The notes: a model not told the origin generated them from the letters alone. A stretch of 47,139 bases of DNA from Promethearchaeota archaeon (GCA_016839745.1 JAEOTS010000075.1:1-47139), one strand, 5' to 3'; positions 27,881 to 36,408 are shown, counted from the first letter of the stretch. Numbers and translations: made by a program.

Positions 27881-29131
27881 ATGTCTGATAATAATTACAT
27901 GTATAAATTTATTGAAGATATCTGCAATGAAATTGGTCCTCGGGAATCCGGGACAGAACAGGAAATATTAGCTGGTAACCTAGTAGAATCAGAGTTGAAA
28001 AAGTTTTGCGATGAAACACACCAAGAGTCATACACCAGTAGCCCTCATGCTTTTTTAGGAGGAATAAGGTATGGTGCCCTGCTGGTATTAATTGCTGGGA
28101 TATTTTTTTGGTTATCGTTGTTAACTGATCTAAGTATCATAACTCTAAATCCTATTATTAATCTCCTTTTCTTAATTTTAGCGATCGTTCTTATTGTAGT
28201 TACGATTAACTATTTTATTCTAGAAGTTATGAAATACCATGAAATCTTCGATTTTCTCTTTCCCAAACGCGAATCAAATAACATAATTGGAACTATCGAT
28301 CCAAAAAATAGGATTAAAAAAACTGTAATCTTCTCTGCTCATCACGATTCAGCCTTTGAGTTTAATACTTTTTACTATTTGAAGCGATTTGGGCAAATAA
28401 TAATTAATGTAGGATATTTAGGGGTTGCCATAATGTTTATAGCTATACTACTTAAATTGATCTTCTTCCTTTTATCGATTGAACAAATTCTTCTATTTTT
28501 AGTCTTTGGTATTATCTTTATATTTTTCATACCAATCATTTTAGTTTATATCTTTTTTCATAGCTATAAACCAGTTCTTGGTGCGTTCGATAACCTATCT
28601 GGAGTCGCTGTCCTATTAGGAATCGCAAAGTACCTATCTGAGAGTAAAAACGATAACGAATTCTTCCCTCAACACACCAGAGTTCACTTAATTTCTTTCG
28701 CAGGTGAGGAAGCTGGTTTAAGAGGTGCTAAACGATATGTGGAAACTCATTACAACGAATTGGTATCAAATCAGACTACTGTTGTTAATATGGATAGCAT
28801 TGCTAAAAAAGATTTTATCGTAATCCACAATAAAGAATCGGGGATAGGAGCTAAGCACGATCCAATTGTGTTCGAACCCCTCTTAGATATAGCTGAGAAC
28901 TTGAACCTTAATGCTACATTATTACCGCTCCCATTTGGCGCGACTGATGGAGCTGTCTTTAGTAAAAATAATATTCCTGCTGCCTCTATAGGTGGTTTGA
29001 ATTTAAAAGAAGAACTAGTACCATATTATCACACTAGAAATGATACTCCTGCTGTAATTGAAAAAGAAGCTTTAAGTCAATTTGTCCAAGTATGCTTAGA
29101 GTACTTAAAATTAGTGGATAATCAAAGTTAG
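27881..29131 (+). CDS. M28-family membrane metallopeptidase
   Basis: A 416-residue aminopeptidase-like protein. AHHDSAFEF, GAFDNLSG, GEEAGLRGA, VNMDSI and YYHTRNDTP carry the two-zinc ligands and catalytic Glu of peptidase family M28. Two hydrophobic blocks interrupt the domain: two helices at about residues 65-115 and two or three at about 175-230, which place it in the membrane. It starts at ATG 27881, although an in-frame GTG at 27872 is possible. It probably trims peptides at the membrane; the side it faces is not clear. Confidence 0.8.
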   Translation: MSDNNYMYKFIEDICNEIGPRESGTEQEILAGNLVESELKKFCDETHQESYTSSPHAFLGGIRYGALLVLIAGIFFWLSLLTDLSIITLNPIINLLFLILAIVLIVVTINYFILEVMKYHEIFDFLFPKRESNNIIGTIDPKNRIKKTVIFSAHHDSAFEFNTFYYLKRFGQIIINVGYLGVAIMFIAILLKLIFFLLSIEQILLFLVFGIIFIFFIPIILVYIFFHSYKPVLGAFDNLSGVAVLLGIAKYLSESKNDNEFFPQHTRVHLISFAGEEAGLRGAKRYVETHYNELVSNQTTVVNMDSIAKKDFIVIHNKESGIGAKHDPIVFEPLLDIAENLNLNATLLPLPFGATDGAVFSKNNIPAASIGGLNLKEELVPYYHTRNDTPAVIEKEALSQFVQVCLEYLKLVDNQS

Positions 29132-29172
29132 TTCATCCTTTATTCTTTTTTTTCTATTTCATTAGTTCTTTT

Positions 29173-29571
29173 TTAGTAGAGGAAAATCAATTTACGAATA
29201 TAATCTTCCATTTTTTCTAAGATTACATCAAAATTAGATTCGTAATTTAAATCTAAGACTAAGAAAGTTTTCTCGTCACATTCAGTAATTACAATAGTCT
29301 GAGTTCCTAACTCTGCGATTATTCTAGCTGCTTTTCTATCTCCCATTGTATGGCTTAGGCCTATAGCACTTTCTAAGACCGATGCACACATGGATGTGAA
29401 GTTATCAAAATCAATTTTTTCTTTAAAATTTTCCGCAATAAGACCTCCGTCGCGATATGCGTATAAAACACCTAATAAATTTCCGTTTTTTTTAATTAGG
29501 TTCATAATTCGAGCTAATTTTTTAACCTTTTCAGTTTTTGGAAGTTCTAACTCATCCATTTTTAATTTCAT
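29173..29571 (-). CDS. Roadblock/LC7-domain protein
   Basis: A 132-residue roadblock/LC7 (MglB-like) protein. The pattern of ILKKNGNLLGVLYAYRDGGLIAE, then a helix with SMCASVLESAIGLSHTMG and a strand pair near the C-terminus, matches this dimeric fold. In other systems such proteins bind and regulate small GTPases. The Rab-like GTPase gene lies 1.6 kb to the right, but the two are not in one operon. It is divergent from the M20-like gene by 28 bases. Confidence 0.75.
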   Translation of the reverse strand: MKLKMDELELPKTEKVKKLARIMNLIKKNGNLLGVLYAYRDGGLIAENFKEKIDFDNFTSMCASVLESAIGLSHTMGDRKAARIIAELGTQTIVITECDEKTFLVLDLNYESNFDVILEKMEDYIRKLIFLY

Positions 29572-29599
29572 ACTCAGTTATCAATAGATAATTTAATTA

Positions 29600-31039
29600 A
29601 TGACACTTAAAATTTTAATATATATGAATGAAGAAAGCTCTTCTAGCGCTAAAAATGATTTAAAGGAATTAATCCGTAGTACCAATGATAAGTTTATTGA
29701 AGAAGATTTGATTAATTTTTTGAAAATTCCAAGCTATACTACAAATAAAGAATCAGTTTTAGAAGCTAAAGAATTCATTACATCTTACATTTCTAATTTT
29801 TGCAAAAAAGTTATAGAAATCGAAGGGGAAATGAACCCATTACTGCTAGCCGAAGTTGATGGAGATGTCAAAGATAGGATATTAGTCTACATGATGTACG
29901 ATACTCAACCTGTAAATAATGAGAAAGATTGGATAGGGTATCCTTTCGGAGCAGAAATCACGGATTTACCGAAGCCACTAGATAAATTAGACAAAGTCAT
30001 AATTGCTAGGGGAGCATACAATTCAAAAACTCCTTTACTATGCTTCTTAAATGTGGTGAAACTTTTAAAAGAGGAAGACCAGCTTCCCATATCATTATTG
30101 TTTTTAATAGATGGGGAAGAAGAACTAGGTTCACCTACTCTATCAAAAACTTTTAAAATTAAAAAGCATATGCTTAATTCGTGCATTGATGCATATTTCC
30201 CTTCAATAAAACAAGATTTAAACGGAATTTCGGTTCTAAAGCTTGGTTATAAAGGCATTTTATCTTTAAATATTAAAGCTTCATCATCCAATGCCGAATC
30301 TCACTCTTCGTTCAGTTCGATGATACCTAATCCTGCTCAAGATTTGATATTCGTTCTTAATGGAATTTATTCTGAAAATAAGTTTAAAATTAAATCATTA
30401 AGCACTCCTTACAATATGACAAAAAGGGAGAAAGAAATTATGAAGGATTTAATGAAAAGCATTGATTTAGAAATAATAAAAGAAAAAGCGGGAATTAGGC
30501 AAACTCTCATTGATGATCCTAAGCAAAATTTTACTGATTATTTGTTTAATCCAACTTTCAATATCTCTACTTTAAAATCTGGTTTTCTGGAAAATGGAGT
30601 AAAAAATATGGTAGCTAACAAAGCTGAGTGTAATATTGACATTAGATTTGCTCACGATATATCAGCAAATTTAATATTGGACGAAATTAAACAGAAAGTT
30701 AAAGAACTAACGAGAAATTTAAAATCCAGCTTTGAAATTATTCAAAACATGGGCTACGACCGATCAAAAGTTAGAGAAGATACAATTTTAGTAAAAAGTC
30801 TTGTAGATAGTTTTAAAGAACTGGGATTTTCTACCCAAATTTGGCCGATTAGCGCAGCAGCAGCTCCATTAAGTCAAATCCAAAGCCAATTGGGACTTAA
30901 CTTTATAGTTGGCGGATTAGGTATTGGAGGTTATGCGCACGCACCAAACGAATTCGTTCAAGTAAATTCGATTCAAAATACGAGACTTTCAAATTATCTC
31001 TTTCTAAAAAATTACAGTGATCTATATAGTGAGGTATAA
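29600..31039 (+). CDS. M20-family dipeptidase-like protein with altered metal ligands
   Basis: A 479-residue protein aligned end to end with carnosine-dipeptidase-type M20 enzymes (length about 475). The Glu pair is kept (DGEEELGS, E174-E175), as is the last His ligand (YAHAPNE, H447) and the dimer-contact His in ESHSSFSS. However, HxD reads MxD (MMYDTQP, M99), the bridging Asp reads Asn (GAYNSKTP, N141), and the next Asp is replaced near residue 203. At least three of five metal ligands are thus altered, and it may be inactive as a peptidase or have another role. ATG 29624 is an alternative start. Confidence 0.7.
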   Translation: MTLKILIYMNEESSSSAKNDLKELIRSTNDKFIEEDLINFLKIPSYTTNKESVLEAKEFITSYISNFCKKVIEIEGEMNPLLLAEVDGDVKDRILVYMMYDTQPVNNEKDWIGYPFGAEITDLPKPLDKLDKVIIARGAYNSKTPLLCFLNVVKLLKEEDQLPISLLFLIDGEEELGSPTLSKTFKIKKHMLNSCIDAYFPSIKQDLNGISVLKLGYKGILSLNIKASSSNAESHSSFSSMIPNPAQDLIFVLNGIYSENKFKIKSLSTPYNMTKREKEIMKDLMKSIDLEIIKEKAGIRQTLIDDPKQNFTDYLFNPTFNISTLKSGFLENGVKNMVANKAECNIDIRFAHDISANLILDEIKQKVKELTRNLKSSFEIIQNMGYDRSKVREDTILVKSLVDSFKELGFSTQIWPISAAAAPLSQIQSQLGLNFIVGGLGIGGYAHAPNEFVQVNSIQNTRLSNYLFLKNYSDLYSEV

Positions 31040-31064
31040 TTTAGTACGAATGAAAAAATCCACC

Positions 31065-31089
31065 AAATCCTCGTAATTGAGGTTTTTTT
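31065..31089 (+). terminator. Hairpin and T-run terminator after the M20-like gene
   Basis: CCTC, a 6-base loop and GAGG followed by seven Ts, with As before the stem, form a rho-independent-type terminator 26-50 bases after the stop of the M20-like gene. Confidence 0.5.
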
Positions 31090-31228
31090 ACACTTTTGGA
31101 AGAATCATTAATATGTCTTTTGGAAACCATTAATCTTTTAATTAGAAACTTTTATTATAGATATAATTATACTTTTAAAATACTTTAATCACATAATCAG
31201 ATGGTAAATCGATTTCAGATATAAAGAA

Positions 31229-31801
31229 ATGAAAAATAATAACGACCAGAACCCCAAAGACGAGACAGAACTCGATGCAATGTTTAAAATCTGTTTTTTT
31301 GGGGATGGAGGCGTTGGAAAAACAACACTGATTGGAAGATACATCACGGGAATATTTAAATCTAATCAATCACTCACTATCGGAGTCGATTTCCATGTTA
31401 AAAAGATAAAAGTTAACGATAAATTAGTTTCACTACAAATTTGGGATTTTGCTGGAGAAAGTCGCTTCAGATTTCTTTTACCAAGTTATGTTATTGGTGC
31501 GTCTGGAGGAATTTTTATGTATGACATGACGCGATTTTCTAGCTTGAAAAATTTCCCTGAGTGGATCGAAATTTTCAAAAAAGGCTTTGTTGGGGCTCCA
31601 GATAAACAACTACCAGTAATAATGGTTGGAAGCAAGCTAGATTTAAGTTATAAGCGAGCAGTTTCAAGCAAAGAAGCATTCGATCTTGCAAAAGAACAAA
31701 ATCTATATGGGTATATCGAATGTTCATCTAAGGATGGGAGAAATATAGAAGATGTATTCACTGAAATTGCAAAATTAATGTTAACTAGAGCTGGACTTTA
31801 A
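31229..31801 (+). CDS. Rab/Ras-like small GTPase
   Basis: A 190-residue small GTPase close to Rab/Ras. G1 is GDGGVGKT (residues 25-32), the switch I threonine is in TIGVDF, G3 is WDFAGE, and G5 is ECSSKDG. G4 reads SKLD in place of NKxD, a conservative change found in some functional GTPases. There is no C-terminal cysteine for prenylation and no N-terminal myristoylation glycine, so membrane binding would need a partner. Asgard genomes carry many such GTPases. It is monocistronic and convergent with the HAD gene. Confidence 0.9.
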   Translation: MKNNNDQNPKDETELDAMFKICFFGDGGVGKTTLIGRYITGIFKSNQSLTIGVDFHVKKIKVNDKLVSLQIWDFAGESRFRFLLPSYVIGASGGIFMYDMTRFSSLKNFPEWIEIFKKGFVGAPDKQLPVIMVGSKLDLSYKRAVSSKEAFDLAKEQNLYGYIECSSKDGRNIEDVFTEIAKLMLTRAGL

Positions 31802-31805
31802 ACAC

Positions 31806-32651
31806 TTATCTTACAAATATATTTTCTAATGAATTAATAATTAGATCTGGATTCAAATCTTTATCAATATCTGGAAAACGAATAAATTCTTCTCGAGTTT
31901 TCATAACATCAGATTTCTTTGTGACTCCCGTTAATACAAGAACCGTATAAATTTTAGCCCGATTCCCTGCTAAAATATCAGTATTTAATCGATCTCCAAA
32001 AATTACAGCTTTATTGGGGGGCGTATCAGTATCTTTTAGTATTGCAATAATCCCAAACGGATTGGGTTTACCAAAAATCTTTACTGGTTTCTGGTTAGTA
32101 CAGGTTTGAACTGCATTTACCATTACTCCTGCTCCAGGTAATAAACCACCGGCAACGGGTAATGTGCTATCTACATTAGTAGCGTAAAACTGTGCATTTC
32201 CTTGTAAAATACAGTTTTGAGCGAACATTAGTTTTTCATAGTTAAAGTTGCTGTCCAAACCAACTATCACAAAATCAACTTTACTACAATCAGTATCTAC
32301 ATTGACAATTGTATGCCCTCTCATTTCTAATTCTTCCATTAATCCGATTTCACCAATGACGAATATCGTTGCACTTTTCTTTAAATTAGTAATTTCTCCT
32401 GCTGCAATTGATGCGCTAGTATAAAAATCAGATATTTCACTTTTAATGTTAAAATTTCTCAATCGATCAACGTACATTTGTCTGGTAGCTGTAGAATTGT
32501 TGGAATTGTATACAATTTTAACAGAATTTTCTTTTAAATCTTTAATCACATTATCACTGTTATGGATTAAGGAATTACCTCTGTATATAACTCCATCTAA
32601 GTCGAAAATCGCTAATTTTATATCTTTAAGTTCGTTAATTAATTCCCGCAT
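31806..32651 (-). CDS. HAD-superfamily IIA phosphatase (NagD-like)
   Basis: A 281-residue phosphatase. FDLDGVIYRG holds the nucleophile and acid Asp, YNSNNST the motif II Ser, GKPNPF the motif III Lys, and FGDRLNTDI the motif IV acidic pair. A class IIA cap lies between motifs II and III, as in NagD and p-nitrophenylphosphatase types. The substrate is probably a small sugar or nucleotide phosphate. It lies 42 bases after the dolichol-kinase-like gene and is probably co-transcribed with it. Confidence 0.88.
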   Translation of the reverse strand: MRELINELKDIKLAIFDLDGVIYRGNSLIHNSDNVIKDLKENSVKIVYNSNNSTATRQMYVDRLRNFNIKSEISDFYTSASIAAGEITNLKKSATIFVIGEIGLMEELEMRGHTIVNVDTDCSKVDFVIVGLDSNFNYEKLMFAQNCILQGNAQFYATNVDSTLPVAGGLLPGAGVMVNAVQTCTNQKPVKIFGKPNPFGIIAILKDTDTPPNKAVIFGDRLNTDILAGNRAKIYTVLVLTGVTKKSDVMKTREEFIRFPDIDKDLNPDLIINSLENIFVR

Positions 32652-32693
32652 CGTAATTTATGCATCTAAATTGTAAAATAATGTTTTAATTTT

Positions 32694-33860
32694 CTAAAAC
32701 CAACCTATCGGTAATCCCAATAGAATTACCATCAGTTGGATACCAATTGGTATGAATATTGGATTTAATATATTATCTGCGGTAACTGATGGTAAATAAT
32801 CCGTAAGAAAGAAAATAAGAGCGCCCATTATAGCATAAATTGGTCCTACAAATACGAGACCAATAATATATGCAACTGATACACCAGCGATAAACCCTTC
32901 AATAGATTTTACTTCTTTATTTCTAAGAATTACCTTGCGCTTTCCAAATCTTCTCCCAATCAATGCAGCAGACGCGTCTGCGAGACATGCTATGAGGATT
33001 CCCGCAAAAAAAACGCGAACATCGGGGATGATATTTGCCATAAAAAGCATGTAAGAGAAAATAAATCCCGTTATAATATAGATTTGTGGTCCTGCAGCGT
33101 TTTTTTCCTTTTCTCTTAACATAGATTTTGTTAAAAAATTGAAAAAAGAATACTCTGGACCCCAAACTATGCGAATTATGTCAGATATAATTACGAATAC
33201 TAAAGTTGCAATTAAGGCAAACATAGTAATTTCTACAACGGCTTGAAAATCCTCCAATCCAAAAGGATAATTAGATAAATTACCCCATATAAAGTTATAT
33301 GAAGGTTCAATCTGTTGGAGCGCTATTATAAGAGTATCATTTACCAGAGAAGCAATGGGAGGTATCGTAAAAAATCCTGCGTAAGCAATTAATACCAAGA
33401 ATCCTGATAAGTGAAAACTTTTTCTAATTATTTCCATTTTAAATGGAATTTCTTCCCTATAGGGATTTTCTTTAGTCATTCGCCTAATATACCGTCTTAA
33501 AACTGATTTTTCTCTCGCATTTTCTTCTCTCATAGTTCCATTTTTCACTTCTCTCTTCATTTTTTTAATGTCCATTCTAATAATTGTCGTAAAAATGAGA
33601 TTAAGAATAAGTATCATACCGATCCACCACACTAAAAATCCCATCCACGGATATGTGAAAAAACCAATAACAGAGTTGTAATATCCAAAAATTAGGAAGC
33701 TTATCCCGCATAAAATTGAAGAGATACCTCCATACCTATTTTTTGCTCTATACCCCTTGACGCCAATATAATACATCAAACTCATTAAAACAAAAAAGCA
33801 CAAAGATAAAGTTGTGTTGTATAGACTTTCTACAAAGACCCAGTATTCCATAATAAGCAC
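32694..33860 (-). CDS. CTP-dependent polyprenol/dolichol kinase-like membrane protein
   Basis: A 388-residue integral membrane protein with about ten hydrophobic helices. IRKSFHLSGF fits the RKxxH signature of dolichol/phytol kinases and the related CTP-dependent diacylglycerol kinase. LADASAALIGRRFGKRKV and VKSIEGFIAGVSVAY match the CTP-binding loops of that family. It would phosphorylate an isoprenoid alcohol or a lipid at the membrane. It starts at GTG 33860 or, if later, ATG 33851 (three codons on). It precedes the HAD gene in a likely two-gene operon. Paired with the PAP2 phosphatase, it hints at a polyprenol-phosphate cycle. Confidence 0.75.
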   Translation of the reverse strand: MLIMEYWVFVESLYNTTLSLCFFVLMSLMYYIGVKGYRAKNRYGGISSILCGISFLIFGYYNSVIGFFTYPWMGFLVWWIGMILILNLIFTTIIRMDIKKMKREVKNGTMREENAREKSVLRRYIRRMTKENPYREEIPFKMEIIRKSFHLSGFLVLIAYAGFFTIPPIASLVNDTLIIALQQIEPSYNFIWGNLSNYPFGLEDFQAVVEITMFALIATLVFVIISDIIRIVWGPEYSFFNFLTKSMLREKEKNAAGPQIYIITGFIFSYMLFMANIIPDVRVFFAGILIACLADASAALIGRRFGKRKVILRNKEVKSIEGFIAGVSVAYIIGLVFVGPIYAIMGALIFFLTDYLPSVTADNILNPIFIPIGIQLMVILLGLPIGWF

Positions 33861-34161
33861 TTTAACTCGTATAGTTATTTATATTTATAATTAATCATCA
33901 ATTAATTATTCTTTTATTTGCTCCCATAATTAAGATGTATTTCAACTAATCCTGTAGCCAGATTTAAAACTTTATCCACATATTATACACTTTAATAAAG
34001 ATATAATAAACAAGATTTTTATAATATAACGAATAAAAAAAAATAAATAAATAGTACCAATCTATTTAAATTATAAGTGAAAATATATCTTAATTGTCTT
34101 CTATTAAATTATATTTATCTAATAAAAATAGTTAATTACTGCGAAGGAGAAAATATCAGTA
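33861..34161. other. Divergent gap, kinase / roadblock
   Basis: These 301 bases are A/T-rich with no gene. A TATA-like TTTAAATT at 34065-34072 probably drives the roadblock gene, giving a leader near 65 bases, with GAAGGAG about 12 bases before the ATG. Confidence 0.45.
34065..34072 (+). promoter_or_regulatory. TATA box for roadblock-rpo7-spt4 transcript
   Basis: TTTAAATT about 97 bases before the ATG at 34162 is the best archaeal TATA match in the gap. It could serve the whole roadblock-rpo7-spt4 series. Confidence 0.45.
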
Positions 34162-34527
34162 ATGGAGTCAGTCGAAACCTTAGATGACCTTTTGAAAAAA
34201 TTACTCGGAGCAATTCCAGAAGTGAAATCTGCTGCTATCGTGTCTGCTGAAGGACTTCCTATTGCATCTGCGCTTCCGCAAGGTGTCGATGAAACTAGAA
34301 TCGCAGCAATGACTGCCGCTTTACTCTCCTTATCCGAAAGGGCAATTATAGAGATGGGAAAAGGGGATTTCGACCAGTTATATATAAAGGGGAGCGAAGG
34401 CTACCTTTTAGTTATGCAAGCTGGCCCTAACGCGGTTTTGACAGTATCTACTACGAAAGATGTTAGACTCGGGTTAATTCTGTTAGATTGCAGAAGAACA
34501 TGCGAAAAAATAGCGCAATTGATCTAA
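34162..34527 (+). CDS. Roadblock/LC7-domain protein
   Basis: A 121-residue roadblock/LC7 protein of the MglB type: AAIVSAEGLPIASALP gives the first strand pair, then a helix with MTAALLSLSERAIIEMGKGDF, and YLLVMQAGPNAVLTVST the later strands. These proteins dimerise and act on small GTPases. It has a GGAG-type ribosome binding site. It stands first in the run that continues with rpo7 and spt4, 142 bases from the rpo7 start. Confidence 0.85.
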   Translation: MESVETLDDLLKKLLGAIPEVKSAAIVSAEGLPIASALPQGVDETRIAAMTAALLSLSERAIIEMGKGDFDQLYIKGSEGYLLVMQAGPNAVLTVSTTKDVRLGLILLDCRRTCEKIAQLI

Positions 34528-34658
34528 TTTCACTAATTATATCCAAAATCCTATAAGTTTAATGCGTTATTTGTTAAAAACCACAAATTATTAATTTTAT
34601 GCTTAATTTTGTGTATCAATACTTACTATTATCATCGATAGTATTAATAAAAATAACC

Positions 34659-34662
34659 GGTG
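34659..34662 (+). promoter_or_regulatory. GGTG ribosome binding site deciding an AUC start
   Basis: GGTG lies 7 bases before the ATC codon at 34670. It points to a non-AUG start for rpo7 because no in-frame ATG, GTG or TTG exists between the last upstream stop (34604) and 34922. Confidence 0.5.
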
Positions 34663-34669
34663 TATTGAA

Positions 34670-35272
34670 ATCTTTAAAATATTCTCTCTTTCGACTAAAG
34701 TTGAGATTCCACCATTCTTATTCTCTCAACCCAAAACCGTCAGTGCTCGAATTATTCTTAGCGAAGAATATGAAGGAATAATTACAAGGGATTATGGTTT
34801 CATTGTTGCTATAGTTGATGTACTTGATGTAGGTCCAGGGATCATTATTCCCGGAAATGCCAATACGTTTCATCAAGTTGAATTCACCGTTCTATCCTTC
34901 AAACCAAATCTCGGAGAGGTAGTGGAGGGGGATATTGTTGAGTTAGTAGATTTTGGAGCTTTCTGCCGACTAGGACCGTTGGATGGTTTGGTGCATGTCT
35001 CCCAAATTTGCGATGATTATATCTCATACGAACAAGTCGGTAATCGCTTTATTGGCAAAGAAACTGGGAAAATACTTGAAGTGAATAATGAGGTAAGGGC
35101 TAAAGTGATAGCAGTTTCATTAGGCACTGGACGGAGCGGTAAGTTAGGGTTATCAATGCGTCAAAAATTTTTAGGTAAATATGAATGGATTGAAGCTGAT
35201 GTCGAGGAAGAATACGCTAGTAAAGAAGCGAAAAAATCTAAGGCGACAGATGAAGAAGAGATTGAGGAATAA
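34670..35272 (+). CDS. rpo7: RNA polymerase subunit Rpo7 (RpoE), apparent non-canonical start
   Basis: The subunit that forms the polymerase stalk with Rpo4. A reading that begins at GTG 34922 covers only the S1 domain (VDFGAFCRLGPLDGLVHVSQI). The same frame runs on upstream, without a stop, through the full N-terminal domain (VEIPPFLF, EEYEGII, GFIVAIVDV, IIIPGNANTFHQVEF). No ATG, GTG or TTG lies in that stretch. ATC at 34670 aligns exactly with the start of Methanocaldococcus Rpo7 (13 residues before PP) and is 7 bases after GGTG; ATT at 34664 is the alternative. Starting there gives 200 residues, a normal length. An assembly error at the first base triplet is possible. Confidence 0.85.
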   Translation: MFKIFSLSTKVEIPPFLFSQPKTVSARIILSEEYEGIITRDYGFIVAIVDVLDVGPGIIIPGNANTFHQVEFTVLSFKPNLGEVVEGDIVELVDFGAFCRLGPLDGLVHVSQICDDYISYEQVGNRFIGKETGKILEVNNEVRAKVIAVSLGTGRSGKLGLSMRQKFLGKYEWIEADVEEEYASKEAKKSKATDEEEIEE

Positions 35273-35298
35273 ATTTAATTATTTGGTGAAAATTATCA

Positions 35299-35493
35299 TT
35301 GAAAAAAATCGAAAAAGCTTGTAAAAATTGTCATATAATAACAAAGAGTCAAACTGTTTGTCCAAAATGTAAAACTCATAGTCTTAGTGATGATTATACT
35401 GGCGAAGTTATAATAATTGATCCAAAAAACTCAGAAATGGCGAATTATTTAAAAATTCATTTTCCAGGAAAGTATGCTCTAAGAGTGCGCTAA
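35299..35493 (+). CDS. spt4: Transcription elongation factor Spt4 (RpoE2)
   Basis: A 64-residue zinc protein with CKNC and CPKC pairs and the NSEMANYLKI helix plus GKYALRV C-terminal strand of archaeal Spt4. With Spt5 it clamps elongating RNA polymerase. It begins with TTG, supported by GGTGA 9 bases before it, and follows rpo7 by 26 bases. This order is standard in archaea. Confidence 0.9.
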   Translation: MKKIEKACKNCHIITKSQTVCPKCKTHSLSDDYTGEVIIIDPKNSEMANYLKIHFPGKYALRVR

Positions 35494-35527
35494 TCTGAAG
35501 GAAGTTTGTGAAGATATAGCATAATTT

Positions 35528-36109
35528 TCATTTCATCATTTCTACAAATCTTTTTACTGCTTTTTGTATACCTTTTTCGACATCCACCATAACGATACCT
35601 TCAGGAATTGTTTTCTTTGAGTCCGTTATTGGGGGTTGACCATAAAACACTAAATTTTTTGTTTTTTCGCTGAGAGGTATGCTTAGGACTAATGGTAAAA
35701 CGAGTAAGTCTTCTTCACCTTCTATTATTTTGAGGAGAGTTCTTTTATCAGCGCTCACAATATTGTTTAAAAGAGTAAAACTCTCTTTCTGAATTCCTCC
35801 CTGAGGATTTTCAAATTCAATAATATCTTCGAAAAAATCTTCAGTTTCTATCTTAATTTGATTTCTTTGAGTTTTTTCGTCAATGATGCAGAGTTTAATA
35901 AAATCTTTTAGAAAGTTATTTGCTAAGAAGTCTTGAGTTACAATATCTCCTACTAAATAAACTCTAATAGAAAATTTGGCTTCCATTAAAGTCTTTACTG
36001 CCTTTTCAACTTCACTTATAGTTTCTTTTCGAGTTCCAGAATATAATTTCCCAAGAGGTTGAGAGAATTTATGTCTCTCATCTTCAGGAATTTTTAAATT
36101 ATCATCCAT
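35528..36109 (-). CDS. GTP-dependent dephospho-CoA kinase (DUF359)
   Basis: A 193-residue archaeal enzyme for the last step of coenzyme A synthesis, phosphorylating dephospho-CoA with GTP. PEDERHKFSQPLG, YLVGDIVTQDFL, CIIDEKTQRN, GEEDLLVLPLV and YGQPP-like segments match the DUF359 family throughout. It usually sits in line with spt4 and eS24 in archaea; here it is inverted on the minus strand, 6 bases after a small membrane gene. Confidence 0.88.
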   Translation of the reverse strand: MDDNLKIPEDERHKFSQPLGKLYSGTRKETISEVEKAVKTLMEAKFSIRVYLVGDIVTQDFLANNFLKDFIKLCIIDEKTQRNQIKIETEDFFEDIIEFENPQGGIQKESFTLLNNIVSADKRTLLKIIEGEEDLLVLPLVLSIPLSEKTKNLVFYGQPPITDSKKTIPEGIVMVDVEKGIQKAVKRFVEMMK

Positions 36110-36115
36110 CTTATA

Positions 36116-36331
36116 TCAATCCATTATCCTTTTTTTTGCTTTATAATAAAGAATAACCGTTAGAATAAACAGGATTACCCATATAAAAATGCTTGCAATA
36201 TACAATATCAAATACATTCCTACTACAATATTTTCTAAAACTACGAAGATAATAAATGTGAAAGCAATTAACACTATTTCAATAATCATCATAATTCTTG
36301 CTTTCAGAATATAATTTTTAAAATCAGACAT
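36116..36331 (-). CDS. Small two-helix membrane protein
   Basis: A 71-residue protein with two hydrophobic helices, residues about 12-32 and 38-62, and a basic C-terminus (YYKAKKRIMD). No family was recognised. Its stop is 6 bases before the dephospho-CoA kinase start, so the two are probably co-transcribed. Confidence 0.5.
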   Translation of the reverse strand: MSDFKNYILKARIMMIIEIVLIAFTFIIFVVLENIVVGMYLILYIASIFIWVILFILTVILYYKAKKRIMD

Positions 36332-36399
36332 TTTTTCCTATTAAAAAAACCAAAATTTTATTTTTCACTGTTCTTTAATCTTTTATAACTCAGAATTAT

Positions 36400-36408
36400 C
36401 TTTAAATT
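36400..36408 (+). promoter_or_regulatory. TATA box for the eS24 operon
   Basis: CTTTAAATT about 45 bases before the eS24 start, with AAAAGG ahead of the ATG, is the probable promoter of the eS24-eS31-kae1-bud32 set. Confidence 0.45.

Noticed and set aside
34599..34781. 60-residue open frame in front of rpo7
   Set aside because: It overlaps the clearly Rpo7-like frame one base over, has no known motif and no ribosome binding site; it is a shadow of the rpo7 N-terminal domain.
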